Shown here: positions 8,943 to 20,489 of the stretch, in pieces
Layout of the letters: every line of letters starts with the position of its first letter
How positions within the stretch are numbered: position 1 is the first letter of the stretch
Origin: Rubrivivax sp.
GTDB lineage: Bacteria; Pseudomonadota; Gammaproteobacteria; Burkholderiales; Burkholderiaceae_C
Direction of reading: 5' to 3'
Length of the DNA: 64,000 nucleotides
NCBI GenBank assembly: GCA_016719535.1
Contig: JADJYX010000001.1
Location: forward strand, 1 to 64,000
Program-made: the position numbers and the translations under genes
Notes under the pieces: model-generated
Told to the model about the DNA's origin: nothing
Databases searched by the model: none
The model's input: the letters and a program-made list of their open reading frames with translations, nothing else

Positions 8943-9736
8943 AGGCCCCTTCCAGCGCTGACCGCCCCGTGCTCGAGGTGCGGCAGATCGAGCGCCGCTT
9001 CGGCGGGCTGGTGGCACTGACCGGCGTCGACCTGGCCGTGCGCCGCGGCGAGATCTTCGGCCTCGTCGGCCCCAACGGCAGCGGCAAGACGACGATGACC
9101 AACGCCATCACCGGTTTCTACCCGCCGCAGAAGGGCAGCATCCGGCTCGACGGGCGCGACATCACCGGCATGGCGCCGCATGCGGTGGCGCGGCTGGGCG
9201 TGGCGCGCACCTTCCAGAACCTGGCCCTCTTCAACGGCATGACGGTGCTGGACAACATCCTGCTCGGCCGCCACGTGCACATGAAGCCGGGCGTGCTGCG
9301 CACCGCGTTCTACCCCTGGCTGGCGCGGCCCGAGGAGATCGCGCACCGGCGTGTGGTCGAGGAGACGATCGACTTCATGCAGCTGCAGGGCGTGCGCGAC
9401 GAGCTCGTCGACGCCATCCCCATCGGCCTGAAGAAGCGCGTCGAGCTGGCGCGCGCGCTGGTGGCCGAGCCCAGCTTCCTGATCCTGGACGAGCCGATGG
9501 CCGGCATGAACCAGGAGGAGAAGGAATATATGGCGCGCTTCGTGCTGGACGCGCGCGACGAGCGAGGCGTCACCGTGATGCTGATCGAGCACCACATGGA
9601 CATCATCACCGGCATCTGCGACCGCATGCTGGTGCTGAGCTACGGCGAGGTCATCGACACCGGCATCCCGAAGGACGTGGTGCAGAACCCGCGCGTCATC
9701 AAGGCCTACCTGGGAGGCGCGCGTGGCGAAGCCTGA
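8939..9736 (+). CDS. livG: Branched-chain amino acid-type ABC transporter ATP-binding protein LivG
   Basis: This is a 265-aa ATPase with Walker A GPNGSGKT, Walker B FLILDEPMAG and switch His in LIEHHMD. The signature region reads PIGLKKRVELARAL instead of LSGGQ, as is common in LivG proteins. The start is taken as TTG 8939, which overlaps the TetR stop (TTGA) and has GGAG 8 nt upstream; GTG 8969 is an alternative. It energises LivHM uptake together with LivF. It overlaps the next gene by 14 nt. Confidence 0.9.
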   Translation: MKAPSSADRPVLEVRQIERRFGGLVALTGVDLAVRRGEIFGLVGPNGSGKTTMTNAITGFYPPQKGSIRLDGRDITGMAPHAVARLGVARTFQNLALFNGMTVLDNILLGRHVHMKPGVLRTAFYPWLARPEEIAHRRVVEETIDFMQLQGVRDELVDAIPIGLKKRVELARALVAEPSFLILDEPMAGMNQEEKEYMARFVLDARDERGVTVMLIEHHMDIITGICDRMLVLSYGEVIDTGIPKDVVQNPRVIKAYLGGARGEA

Positions 9737-11654
9737 CGCACGCATCCAGGGTCCCTGGGACTTCTCGGCCGACACCACGCTGCCGCGGCTGCTGGCCGAC
9801 AACGCGCGCGTGCTCGGCGACGCGGTCGCGCTGCGCGAGAAGGACCGCGGCATCTGGCAGCAGACCAGCTGGGCGCAGTGGCTGGAGCTGACGCTGTGCT
9901 GCGCCGCCGGGCTCGAGGCGCTGGGATTTGCCCGCGGCGACGCGCTGCTGGTGGTGGGCGACAACCGCCCGCACCTGTATACCGGGCTGCTGGCCGCCGG
10001 CATGCTGGCCGGCTTTGCGATGCCGGTCTACCCCGACGCCGCGCCCGACGAGGTGCGGCATGCGATCCAGATGTCGCAGGTGCGCTTCGTGCTGGCCGAG
10101 GACCAGGAGCAGGTCGACAAGATCCTCGACCTGCGCGAGGCCTGCCCCTGCATCGCGCACGTCGTCTACGACGACCCGCGCGGCCTGGCCGCCTACCAGG
10201 CGCCGGGGCTGGTGTCGTGGCAGCGGTTGCTCGCGATGGGGGCCGAGCGGCTGCAGCGCGAGCCGGCCCTGCGCGACGCGCTGGTCGCCCGCGCCACGCC
10301 CGACGACCCGGCGGCCTTCATCCATTCCTCCGGCACCACCGGTCGCCCCAAGGGCGTGGTGCTGAGCCACCGCAACGTGCTCTCGGGCGTGGCCAATGCC
10401 CACCGCGCCAAGGCCTTCGGCTTCGGCGAGGAGGTGCTGGCCTACCTGCCGATGGCCTGGGTGGGCGACTTCGCCATCACGCTGGGCGCCGGCGTGGCGC
10501 TGCACTTCACCATCAACATCCCCGAGCGGCCCGAGACGGTGCTGCACAACCTGCGCGAGATCGCGCCCACCTTCTACCTGGCCGCACCGCGCAGCTGGGA
10601 CAACCTGCTCACCATGGTGCAGGTGCGGATGGAGGATTCCACGCGGCTGAAGAAGGCCCTCTACGACCACTTCATGCAGCTGGCCATCACCTGCGAACGG
10701 CTGCTGCTCGACGGCCGCCAGCCCAGCGCCTGGCAGCGGCTGCAGCGCCGCATCGGCGAATGGCTGGTCTACGGGCCGATCAAGGACCAGCTCGGCCTGA
10801 CGCGGCTGTCGCACGCCTTCACCGGCGGCGAGGCCATCGGCGAGGACACCTTCGTCTTCTACCGTGCCCTGGGCGTGCAGCTGCGCCAGCTCTACGGCCA
10901 GACCGAGAGCAGCGCCTTCAACGCCATGCAGGAGCCCAGCGAGGTGCAGCTGCACACCGTCGGCAAGCCGCTGCCCGGCGTGGCGGTGCGCATCGGCGAC
11001 AGCGGCGAGATCCTGGTCCGCTCGGGCAGCGTCTTCCAGGGCTACCACCGCAACGAGGAGGCCACGAAAGCCGCGCTGGAAGACGGCTGGCTGCACACCG
11101 GCGACGCCGGCTACCTCGAACCCGACGGCCACCTGGTGGTGCTGGGGCGCCTCTCCGAGGTGGTGCACACCGCGCAGGGCGAGCGCTACATCCCCAACTA
11201 CATCGAGAACCGCCTCAAATTCAGCCCCTACGTCAAGGACGTGGCCGTGCTGGGCAAGGGGCGCGAGCGGCTGTCGGCCATCGTCTGCATCGACAAGGAG
11301 CCGGTGGGCCACTGGGCCGAGCTGCGTGGCCTCTCGTACATGTCGTATGCCGACCTGTCGCAGAAGGCCGAGGTCATCGAGCTGATCCAGGCCGCGGTGC
11401 AGCGCGTCAATGCCACGCTGCCCGAGGGCCTGAAGCTGCGCCACTTCGTCAGCCTGCACAAGGAATTCGACGCCGACGACGGTGAGATCACGCGCACGCG
11501 CAAGCTGCGCCGCAACGTCGTGGAGGAGCGCTATGCACCCATCATCGAGGCCATCTATGCCGGCCGGCCCGAGGTGGCGATGAAGGCGCAGATCGTCTAC
11601 GAGACCGGCGAGATCGGCGTCACCGAGCGCACGCTGCGCATCGTGGGGGTCTGA
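9723..11654 (+). CDS. AMP-forming acyl-CoA synthetase (long-chain FadD-like)
   Basis: This 643-aa adenylate-forming enzyme activates a carboxylic acid to its CoA thioester. It has the ATP-binding loop SSGTTGRPKGVVLSH, the YGQTESS motif, the HTGDAGY hinge region and a C-terminal GEITRTRKLRR segment near the expected catalytic Lys. The GTG start at 9723 lies inside the end of livG. Its place inside a liv-type transporter operon suggests that the imported substrate is a carboxylic acid trapped as a CoA ester, rather than an amino acid. The long-chain label is only by family resemblance; chain length cannot be read from the sequence. Confidence 0.88.
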   Translation: MAKPDARIQGPWDFSADTTLPRLLADNARVLGDAVALREKDRGIWQQTSWAQWLELTLCCAAGLEALGFARGDALLVVGDNRPHLYTGLLAAGMLAGFAMPVYPDAAPDEVRHAIQMSQVRFVLAEDQEQVDKILDLREACPCIAHVVYDDPRGLAAYQAPGLVSWQRLLAMGAERLQREPALRDALVARATPDDPAAFIHSSGTTGRPKGVVLSHRNVLSGVANAHRAKAFGFGEEVLAYLPMAWVGDFAITLGAGVALHFTINIPERPETVLHNLREIAPTFYLAAPRSWDNLLTMVQVRMEDSTRLKKALYDHFMQLAITCERLLLDGRQPSAWQRLQRRIGEWLVYGPIKDQLGLTRLSHAFTGGEAIGEDTFVFYRALGVQLRQLYGQTESSAFNAMQEPSEVQLHTVGKPLPGVAVRIGDSGEILVRSGSVFQGYHRNEEATKAALEDGWLHTGDAGYLEPDGHLVVLGRLSEVVHTAQGERYIPNYIENRLKFSPYVKDVAVLGKGRERLSAIVCIDKEPVGHWAELRGLSYMSYADLSQKAEVIELIQAAVQRVNATLPEGLKLRHFVSLHKEFDADDGEITRTRKLRRNVVEERYAPIIEAIYAGRPEVAMKAQIVYETGEIGVTERTLRIVGV

Positions 11655-11657
11655 GCG

Positions 11658-12545
11658 ATGGACCTCATGTACCTGCTGGAACTGGCCATCAACGGCGCGC
11701 TGGCCGGGCTGATGTATTCGCTGGTGGCGATGGGCATCGTGCTCATCTACAAGTCGTCGTCGGTGCCCAACCTGGCGCAGGGCGCGCTGACCATGGTCGG
11801 CGCCTACGTCGTGCTGGTCTTCGCCAACGGCGCCGGGCTGCCGATGTGGGCGGCCATCCCGCTGGCCATGGTGACGATGATGGGCGTGGGCCTCGCCATC
11901 GAGCGCGTGGCGCTGCGGCGCCTGGCCGGGCGGCCGATCGTGATGATCCTGATGATGACGCTGGGCCTGGACATCTTCCTGCGCGCCGTCACCATGGCCA
12001 TCGGCGGCGGCACCGCGCGGCCGCTGCGCATCGGCATCAGCGACGAGCCGCTGTTCCTCGGGCCGCTGCTGCTCAACCGCGCCTACGTGGTGGGCGCGGC
12101 GGTGGCGCTGCTGCTGTTCTTCGTCTTCGTGCTCTTCTTCCGCACGCGCCGCGGCGTGGTGCTGCGCGCGATTGCCGACGACTACATGGCGTCGTGGGCG
12201 GTGGGCATCTCGGTCGAGCGCGGCGTGGCGCTGTCCTGGGCGCTGTCGTCGCTGGTGGCCACCGCGGCCGGCGTGCTGTGGGGCTCGATCCAGGGCGTGG
12301 ACCAGTCGCTGTCGATGCTGCTGCTCAAGGGCATCACGGTGGCCGTGCTGGGCGGCATGGACAGCCTGGGCGGCGCCATCCTCGCCGGCATCGGCCTCGG
12401 CGCGCTGGAGGCCGTGGCCTCGGGCGTGCTCGACCCGCTGCTGGGTGGCGGCACGCGCGAGCTGGTGGTGGCGCTGGTGCTGATCCTGACCATCATGATC
12501 CGGCCGCATGGCCTCTTCGGTCGCCACGACATCGAAAGGCTGTAG
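11658..12545 (+). CDS. livH: Branched-chain amino acid-type ABC permease LivH
   Basis: This 295-aa integral membrane protein has about eight hydrophobic segments and the LivH pattern: N-terminal NGALAGLMYSLVAMGIVLIYK, then NLAQGALTMVGAY, and the ATPase-contact loop in the second half (LGGMDSLGGAILAGIGLG). It starts 3 nt after the ligase stop and is followed by livM after 2 nt, so it is strongly coupled. It forms the translocation pore with LivM. Confidence 0.93.
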   Translation: MDLMYLLELAINGALAGLMYSLVAMGIVLIYKSSSVPNLAQGALTMVGAYVVLVFANGAGLPMWAAIPLAMVTMMGVGLAIERVALRRLAGRPIVMILMMTLGLDIFLRAVTMAIGGGTARPLRIGISDEPLFLGPLLLNRAYVVGAAVALLLFFVFVLFFRTRRGVVLRAIADDYMASWAVGISVERGVALSWALSSLVATAAGVLWGSIQGVDQSLSMLLLKGITVAVLGGMDSLGGAILAGIGLGALEAVASGVLDPLLGGGTRELVVALVLILTIMIRPHGLFGRHDIERL

Positions 12546-12547
12546 CC

Positions 12548-13621
12548 ATGCTGTTCCGCCAGGCGGGCATCCGCCACACCGACTATGCCGCCGACCGCGC
12601 GCTGTTTCCGATCCCGGCCGACCGCTTCATGGTCGCCGCGCTGCTCGTCTTCGCGCTGCTGGCGCCGGTGCTGGTCAGCTCGCTGGTGCTGTCGAGCTAC
12701 CTGCTGCCCTGGCTGGTGTGGACCTCGGCGACGCTGGGCCTGAACCTGATCCTCGGCTGGGCCGGGCAGTTTCACTTCGGCTATGCGGCGGTGATGGGCA
12801 TCGGCGCCTATACCGCGGTGCATGGCGCGCGCCACGGCGTGCCGTGGGAGATCGCCGTCGTGCTCGGCGGCCTGATGGCCACCGTCATCGGCGTGGTGTT
12901 CGCCTTCGCGGCGCTGCGCGTCAAGGGGCTGTACCTGGCGCTGTCGACGCTGGCGCTGCAGTTCGTGATGGACTGGGTGATCTCGCACGTGCCGGCCATC
13001 AGCGGCGGTGTCGGCGCCACGCTGCAGGCGCCGGCGATGCGGCTGCTGGGCCAGCCCATCCGCTCCGAGGTGGGCCTTTACTACGTGGCGCTGGCCTGGG
13101 CGCTGCTGGTGACGCTGTTCATGCTCAACCTGCGGCGCACTGCGCTCGGCCGCGCGCTGGTGGCGGTGCGTGAGAAGGACTTCGCCGCCGCCGTCATCGG
13201 CGTGCAGAGCTTCCGCTACAAGCTGGTGGCCTTTGCGACCTCGTCGTTCATCGGCGGCGTCAGCGGCGCGGTGCTGATCTTCACCTTCTACAAGGCCGTC
13301 ACGCCCGAGCAGTTTGCCGTCAACGTGTCGATCGAGCTGCTGGCGATGGTCATCGTCGGCGGCCTCGCCAGCATCATCGGCAGCTGGTTCGGCGCCGCCT
13401 TCATCCTGCTGCTGCCGGGGCAGATCCACCACCTGATCGCCTGGATTGCCGAGCGGGTGGGCGCCGACATCGGCATCGAGACGCTGGCCCACCTGCCGCA
13501 TGCGGTCTACGGCGGCATGATCATCCTCTTCCTGCTGGTCGAGCCGATGGGGCTGGGCAAGCTCTACGGCAACGTCCGAAATTACCTGCTGGTCTGGCCT
13601 TTCGGCTACGCGAGGAAATGA
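12548..13621 (+). CDS. livM: Branched-chain amino acid-type ABC permease LivM
   Basis: This 357-aa permease has a hydrophilic N-terminus, multiple membrane spans, and the family motifs LNLILGWAGQFHFGYAAVMG and GLYLALSTLALQF. The ATP-binding subunit contact is seen in VIVGGLASIIGSWFGAAF. The ATG at 12548 is 2 nt after livH. It is followed by the first copy of a hairpin-rich repeat, which might lower expression of livF and livK relative to the upstream genes or stabilise the 5' message. Confidence 0.93.
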   Translation: MLFRQAGIRHTDYAADRALFPIPADRFMVAALLVFALLAPVLVSSLVLSSYLLPWLVWTSATLGLNLILGWAGQFHFGYAAVMGIGAYTAVHGARHGVPWEIAVVLGGLMATVIGVVFAFAALRVKGLYLALSTLALQFVMDWVISHVPAISGGVGATLQAPAMRLLGQPIRSEVGLYYVALAWALLVTLFMLNLRRTALGRALVAVREKDFAAAVIGVQSFRYKLVAFATSSFIGGVSGAVLIFTFYKAVTPEQFAVNVSIELLAMVIVGGLASIIGSWFGAAFILLLPGQIHHLIAWIAERVGADIGIETLAHLPHAVYGGMIILFLLVEPMGLGKLYGNVRNYLLVWPFGYARK

Positions 13622-13623
13622 AT

Positions 13624-13708
13624 CCCCCCCGAAGCGCCTTCGGCGCCTCCCCCCGAGGGGGGCGCCGCCAGCGGCCCGGCAAAGCCGGTTCCGCGGCGGC
13701 CGCTGGGT
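13624..13708. repeat. Hairpin-rich intergenic repeat, copy A (REP-like)
   Basis: This GC-rich element of about 85 bp between livM and livF recurs at 14571-14658. It contains consecutive short inverted repeats: GCGCC-TTC-GGCGC (13634-13646), C6-GA-G6, and CCGGC-AAA-GCCGG. Copy B keeps the first stem with a paired A/T addition on the two arms. This looks like a REP/BIME-type element typical of Burkholderiales intergenic regions. Confidence 0.75.
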
Positions 13709-13750
13709 GGCGGCTGGCTCATGCGATGTGGTTGCCGCTTGGCACCATGG

Positions 13751-14569
13751 ATGACTGAGATGACCACAGTCTCACCCAACATCCTGTCGCTCAACAACAT
13801 CGAGGTCATCTACGACCGCGTGGCCCTGGCCATCAAGGGCGCGTCGATCGACGTGCCCAGCGGCGGCATGGTGGCGCTGCTGGGCGCCAACGGCGCGGGC
13901 AAGAGCACGCTGCTGAAGGCGGTGAGCGGGCTGCTGAAGGCCGAGCGCGGCGAGATCACGCGCGGCGAGGTGCATTTCCTGGGCGAGAACATCGACGCGC
14001 TGCCGCCGCAGGCGCGCGTGCACCGCGGCATCGTGCAGGTGCTCGAAGGCCGGCGCGTCTTCGAGCACCTGACGCCCGACGAAAACCTGCTGGCTGCGTC
14101 GGCCGTGCGCGGCACCGGTGCCGCCGACGTGCAGCGCGACCGCGACCGCGTCTATGCCTACTTCCCCCGCCTGGCGCAGCGCCGCAGCGCGCAGGCCGGC
14201 TACCTGTCGGGTGGCGAGCAGCAGATGCTGGCCATCGGCCGCGCGCTGATGACGCGGCCCCGGCTGCTGATGCTCGACGAGCCCAGCCTGGGCCTGGCGC
14301 CCTTTCTCGTCGCCGAGATCTTCGACATCGTGCGCCGCATCAACCGCGACGAAGGCCTGTCGGTGCTGCTGGTCGAGCAGAACGCCATCGCCGCGCTGGA
14401 GGTGGTGTCGCACGGCTACCTGATCGAAGGCGGCCGCATCGTCATGCACGACAGTGCCGATGCGATGAAGAAGAACCCCGACATCCAGGAGTTCTACCTG
14501 GGTGGCCACGAGGGCCGCGATTTCAACGAGATCAAGCACTACCGGCGCCGGAAACGGTGGCTGTCATGA
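13751..14569 (+). CDS. livF: Branched-chain amino acid-type ABC transporter ATP-binding protein LivF
   Basis: This 272-aa ATPase has Walker A GANGAGKST, an intact LSGGEQQMLAIGRAL signature and Walker B LLMLDEPSLGLAP, all typical of LivF. Start choice lies between in-frame ATGs at 13751 and 13760; neither has a strong Shine-Dalgarno sequence. The C-terminus carries an extra basic tail (KHYRRRKRWLS) beyond the usual end. It is flanked on both sides by copies of the same hairpin-rich repeat. Confidence 0.9.
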   Translation: MTEMTTVSPNILSLNNIEVIYDRVALAIKGASIDVPSGGMVALLGANGAGKSTLLKAVSGLLKAERGEITRGEVHFLGENIDALPPQARVHRGIVQVLEGRRVFEHLTPDENLLAASAVRGTGAADVQRDRDRVYAYFPRLAQRRSAQAGYLSGGEQQMLAIGRALMTRPRLLMLDEPSLGLAPFLVAEIFDIVRRINRDEGLSVLLVEQNAIAALEVVSHGYLIEGGRIVMHDSADAMKKNPDIQEFYLGGHEGRDFNEIKHYRRRKRWLS

Positions 14570-14570
14570 A

Positions 14571-14658
14571 CCCCCCCGAAGCGACCTTCGGTCGCCTCCC
14601 CCCAGGGGGGCGCCGCCAGCGGCCCGGCGAAGCCGGTTCCGCGGCGGCCGCTTGGGGG
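14571..14658. repeat. Hairpin-rich intergenic repeat, copy B
   Basis: This is the second copy of the element at 13624-13708, starting directly after the livF stop. The first stem here is GCGACC-TTC-GGTCGC (14581-14595), which has one more base pair than copy A but still pairs perfectly. CCGGC-GAA-GCCGG is also kept. The two copies are near-identical over about 85 bp. Confidence 0.75.
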
Positions 14659-14684
14659 TTACCTACCTCGACAGGAGACAAGCG

Positions 14685-15917
14685 ATGAGACTCAAGACCC
14701 TTTCGACCCTGGCCGTGCTGGCGCTGGCCGCCGGCACCGCGCAGGCGCAGATCAAGATCGGCGCCTGCTACGACCTCAGCAAGGCCTATACCTTCGTCAC
14801 GCCGCAGATCGTGCAGGCGGCGAAGGACTATGCGGACATCCTCAATGCCCGCGGCGGCATCGAGGGCCAGAAGGTCGAGATCGTGGCCGCCGACCACGGC
14901 AACGAGCCGCAGCGCGGCATCGAGTGCTACGAGCGGCTCAAGCGCGAAGGCGTGATGATGTTCGACTTCCTGTCGACGCCGGTGTCGCGCGCCGTGCTGC
15001 CGCGCGCCATGGCCGACGGCAACGTGATGATGCAGAGCTTCGTCGGCCGCGGCGACGCCATCGACGGCGACGTCTTCAAGTGGATCTTCCCCATCGGCCC
15101 GACCTACTGGGGCCAGATGGCCAACAACATCCAGTACATCAAGAACCAGCGCAAGGGCGACCTCAAGGGCGCCAAGATCGGCTTCATCTACCCCGACTAC
15201 GCCTTCGGCCAGGAGCCGATTCCGGTGCTGAAGACGCTGGCCGCGAAGGAGGGCTTCGAGCTGCAGCTGTTCCCCAACCCGCTGCCAGGCAAGGACCAGG
15301 CCGCGGTGTGGACGCAGATCCGCCGCGCCAACCCCGACTGGATCATCACCTGGAACCTGTCGGCGATGCACGTGGTGGCGGCCAAGGAGGCCAAGCGCAA
15401 CGGCATCCCGATGGACAGGATCATCTCGGTGAACTGGTTCAACGAGGTCGACATCGCCAACATCGGCGCCATGGAGGCCAAGGGCATCAAGCGCGGCACC
15501 AACGTGGTGGGCGGCCGGGAGCATCCGCTGATGAAGCAGATCGCCGCCGACCTCTACGCCAAGGGCAAGGGCAATGGCGACGCCAAGCACCTGGACGACA
15601 TCTACTACAACACCGGGCTGGCGATGTATACGGTGATGTTCGAGGGCATCCGCAATGCCGTCAGGCAAGGCGGCATGCCGCTCACGCCGGCCAAGATCAA
15701 GGCCGGGCTGGAGAGCCTGCGCAACTTCGACGCCAACGGCCTGATCGCGCCGGTGACCGTGACCGCGTCCGACCACGGCGGCGGCGGCAAGACGCGCATC
15801 GACATGTGGGACGGCACGAAGTGGGTGCCGCAGAGCGACTGGATCGCCGCCTATGGCGACGTGGTGGGCGCGGTGGTCAAGGAGCAGTCGGCGGAATTCG
15901 CCAAGAGCCAGAAGTAG
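14685..15917 (+). CDS. Periplasmic substrate-binding protein of the liv-type transporter
   Basis: This 410-aa protein begins with a Sec signal peptide (MRLKTLSTLAVLALAAGTAQA, cut about residue 21) followed by a type I periplasmic-binding fold (QIKIGACYDLSKAYTF, GGIEGQKVEIVAADHG, and GAKIGFIYPDYAFGQEPI). AGGAGA sits 7 nt before the ATG at 14685. The ligand is not readable; operon context with an acyl-CoA ligase suggests a carboxylic acid. It ends 19 nt from the convergent liuE gene. Confidence 0.92.
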   Translation: MRLKTLSTLAVLALAAGTAQAQIKIGACYDLSKAYTFVTPQIVQAAKDYADILNARGGIEGQKVEIVAADHGNEPQRGIECYERLKREGVMMFDFLSTPVSRAVLPRAMADGNVMMQSFVGRGDAIDGDVFKWIFPIGPTYWGQMANNIQYIKNQRKGDLKGAKIGFIYPDYAFGQEPIPVLKTLAAKEGFELQLFPNPLPGKDQAAVWTQIRRANPDWIITWNLSAMHVVAAKEAKRNGIPMDRIISVNWFNEVDIANIGAMEAKGIKRGTNVVGGREHPLMKQIAADLYAKGKGNGDAKHLDDIYYNTGLAMYTVMFEGIRNAVRQGGMPLTPAKIKAGLESLRNFDANGLIAPVTVTASDHGGGGKTRIDMWDGTKWVPQSDWIAAYGDVVGAVVKEQSAEFAKSQK

Positions 15918-15935
15918 CGCCGGGCGCGCGGCCCG

Positions 15936-16891
15936 TCAGGCACGCCGGCGCAGCGCCGCCAGCGTGCCGGCGTGCATGAGCTTGCCGTCCAGCCGGCGGC
16001 CGAGCAGGCGCTCGGCCAGCCGCGCGGCGTCGACCAGCCGTTCCAGGTCGATGCCGGTGGCGATGCCCAGCTCGTGGCACAGGAAGACCAGATCCTCGGT
16101 GCACACATTGCCCGCCGCCGTGCCCTGGGCATGGCCGCAGAAGGGGCAGCCACCCAGGCCGGCGACCGAGGCGTCGAACAGGTCCACACCCTGCTCGATC
16201 GCGGCGAAGGCATTGGCCAGCCCCAAGCCGCGCGTGTCGTGCAGGTGCAGGCCCACGCGCACGCCCGGCAGCAGGCGCCGCACCAGGTCCACGCGCCGGC
16301 GCACGCTGTGCGGATTTGCCCAGCCCACGGTATCGGCCAGGTAGACGGTCGGGCACGACACGCCCTCGTCGCGCAGCAGCGTGGCCAGCTCGCCCAGCAC
16401 GGCGGCCAGGCGGTCCTCGCCGATCTCGCCTTCGAGGTTGCAGCCGAAGGCCGTCATCACACAGGCCGATTCGATGGCCAGCCCGGCGTCGCGGTAGCGC
16501 TGCACCCAGCGTCGCTGGTCCTGCAGGAATTCGGCGGCGCCGCGTCCGTTGTTCTGGCGGCTGAAGGCGTCGGAGGCATAGGCATACAGGCTGCCCACCA
16601 GGTCGACCTGGGGCACTGCGCGCGCGCGGTCGAAGCCGGCCTCGTTGAGCCACAGCGCGGTATAGCGCGTGCCGGTTCGCTTGCGGATGGCCGCAAACAG
16701 CTCGGCCGCATCGGCCATCTGCGGCACCCGCTTCGGGCTGACGAAGGAGGCCACCTGGATCTGCGGCAGGCCGCTCTCGGCCAGCGCCTCGACCAGCGCG
16801 GCGCGTTCGGCCAGCGGGTAGGTTCGCGGCTCGATCTGGAAACCCTCGCGCGGGCCTTCCTCGTGGATTTCCACGCGCGTGGGCAGACCGC

Positions 16892-16895
<4 letters not shown>
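15936..16895 (-). CDS. liuE: Hydroxymethylglutaryl-CoA lyase-like protein (LiuE-type)
   Basis: This 319-aa DRE-TIM enzyme is predicted to cleave HMG-CoA to acetyl-CoA and acetoacetate, the last step of leucine breakdown. Family features are EEGPREGFQIE (the metal-site segment, normally GPRDGLQ), SFVSPKRVPQMAD, GLHLHDTRGLGLAN and GGCPFCGHAQGTAAGN, which carries the equivalent of the catalytic Cys loop (normally GGCPYAxGASGN). Asp-to-Glu in the first motif and the altered Cys loop are departures from characterised lyases. The ATG overlaps the liuD stop (ATGA). It could act on a related 3-hydroxyacyl-CoA; operon context favours the HMG-CoA role. Confidence 0.85.
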
Positions 16896-18898
<2,003 letters not shown>

Positions 18899-18902
18899 GG
18901 CG

Positions 18903-20489
18903 CTACATCCGGAAGACACCGAAGCGCGTTTCTTCGCGCGGCGTGCGCGACGCCGCCTCCAGCAGCAGCGTCAGTGCCGCGCGCGTCTCCAGCGGGTCGA
19001 TGACGCCGTCGACCCACAGGTTCGAGGCGAAGTTGTAGGCATTGGCGAAGCGCTCGTATTCGTCGCGGATCGGCTGCTTGAAGGCCTCGCGTTCGGCGTC
19101 GGTCCAGGTCTGGCCGCTGCGCTGCAGGATCTGCTCGCGCACCAGCGCCAGCGTGGTGGCGGCCTGCTCGGGGCCCATGATGGCGGCGCGGCCGCCCGGC
19201 CACATGAACATCGCATGCGGGCGGAAGGCACGGCCGCACATCGCCAGGTAGCCGGCGCCGTAGGACCCGCCGGTGATCACGGTGTATCTGGGCACGTTGG
19301 CCGAGGCCATCGCGGTGATGAATTTGGCGCCGGCCTTGGCGATGCCGCCCTGCTCGGCCTCGCGCCCGACCATGAAGCCGGTGACGTCGGCCAGGAAGAG
19401 CAACGGCACATCACGCTTGCAGCACAGGTCGATGAAATGCGTGGCCTTGAGCGCGCTGTCGCTGAACAGCACGCCGCGGTTGGCCAGCACGCCGACGGGG
19501 AAGCCGTTGATGCGCGCAAAGCCGCACATCAGCGTGTCGCCGTACAGCGGCTTGAATTCGTCGAATTCGCTGCCGTCGACCAGGCGCAGCAGCACCTCGC
19601 GGTTGTCCGACGGGTGGCGTGCATCGCGGCTGATGTGGCGATAGATCTCGGCCTCGGGCAGGCGCGGCGGTGCGGGCGGCGTGAGCTGCCAGCGGCGTGC
19701 CGGCCAGTCGGCCAGCCGCGCCACCAGGCGGCGCGTGATCGCCAGCGCATGCGCATCGTCCTCGGCCAGGTGGTCGGCCACGCCGCTGGTGGCGCTGTGC
19801 ATCAGCGCGCCGCCGAGGGTTTCGGCGTCGACGTCTTCGCCGGTGGCGGCCTGCGTCAGCTGCGGCCCGCCCAGGTACAGGTAGCCCTGGCCGCGCACGA
19901 TCACCAGTTCGTCGGCCAGCGCCGGGATGTAGGCGCCGCCGGCGGTGCAGGCACCCATCACCACCGCGATCTGCGCGATGCCCTCGGCCGACATGCGCAC
20001 CTGGTGGTGGAAGATGGAACCGAACTGCCCCTCGTCGGGAAAGATCGCCGCCTGGTCGGGCAGGAAGGCGCCGCCGGAATCGACCAGCGTGATGCAGGGC
20101 AGCCGGTGCATCCAGGCGATGGTCAGCGCCCGCACGTGCTTCTTGCAGGTGATGCCGAAATAGGTGCCGCCCTTCACGGTGGCGTCGTTGGCGATCAGCA
20201 TGCACAGCCGCCCGCTGACGGCGCCGATGCCGGTGACCATGCCGGCGCCGGGCGGCACGCCCTCGTGCAGGCCGGCGCCGGCGAGGTCGGCGAGCTCGAG
20301 GAAGGGCGAGCCGGGGTCGAGCAGCGCGTCGATGCGCTCGCGCACGGTGAGCTTGCCGCGGCCCCTGTGCAGCGCCTGCGCCTTGTCGCCGCCGCCGGCG
20401 CGTGCGCTGGCGCGGCGCGCGGCCAGGTCGGCCAGCAGCGCCTGGTAGGCGGCCTCGTTCAGCGCCGCGTCGTCGTCGACGGCGTTCAC
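18903..20489 (-). CDS. liuB: Acyl-CoA carboxylase carboxyltransferase subunit (methylcrotonyl-CoA carboxylase beta type)
   Basis: This 528-aa carboxyltransferase transfers CO2 from biotin to the acyl-CoA. The oxyanion-hole segments are GACTAGGAYIPALADE, typical for methylcrotonyl/geranyl-CoA carboxylases rather than propionyl-CoA carboxylase, and GGSYGAGYLAMCGRAF. The GTG at 20489 overlaps the upstream ligase stop (GTGA), so translation is coupled. A much longer in-frame reading that extends to 21941 runs through the ligase in a wrong frame and is not real. The product pairs with liuD directly downstream. Confidence 0.92.
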   Translation of the reverse strand: MNAVDDDAALNEAAYQALLADLAARRASARAGGGDKAQALHRGRGKLTVRERIDALLDPGSPFLELADLAGAGLHEGVPPGAGMVTGIGAVSGRLCMLIANDATVKGGTYFGITCKKHVRALTIAWMHRLPCITLVDSGGAFLPDQAAIFPDEGQFGSIFHHQVRMSAEGIAQIAVVMGACTAGGAYIPALADELVIVRGQGYLYLGGPQLTQAATGEDVDAETLGGALMHSATSGVADHLAEDDAHALAITRRLVARLADWPARRWQLTPPAPPRLPEAEIYRHISRDARHPSDNREVLLRLVDGSEFDEFKPLYGDTLMCGFARINGFPVGVLANRGVLFSDSALKATHFIDLCCKRDVPLLFLADVTGFMVGREAEQGGIAKAGAKFITAMASANVPRYTVITGGSYGAGYLAMCGRAFRPHAMFMWPGGRAAIMGPEQAATTLALVREQILQRSGQTWTDAEREAFKQPIRDEYERFANAYNFASNLWVDGVIDPLETRAALTLLLEAASRTPREETRFGVFRM

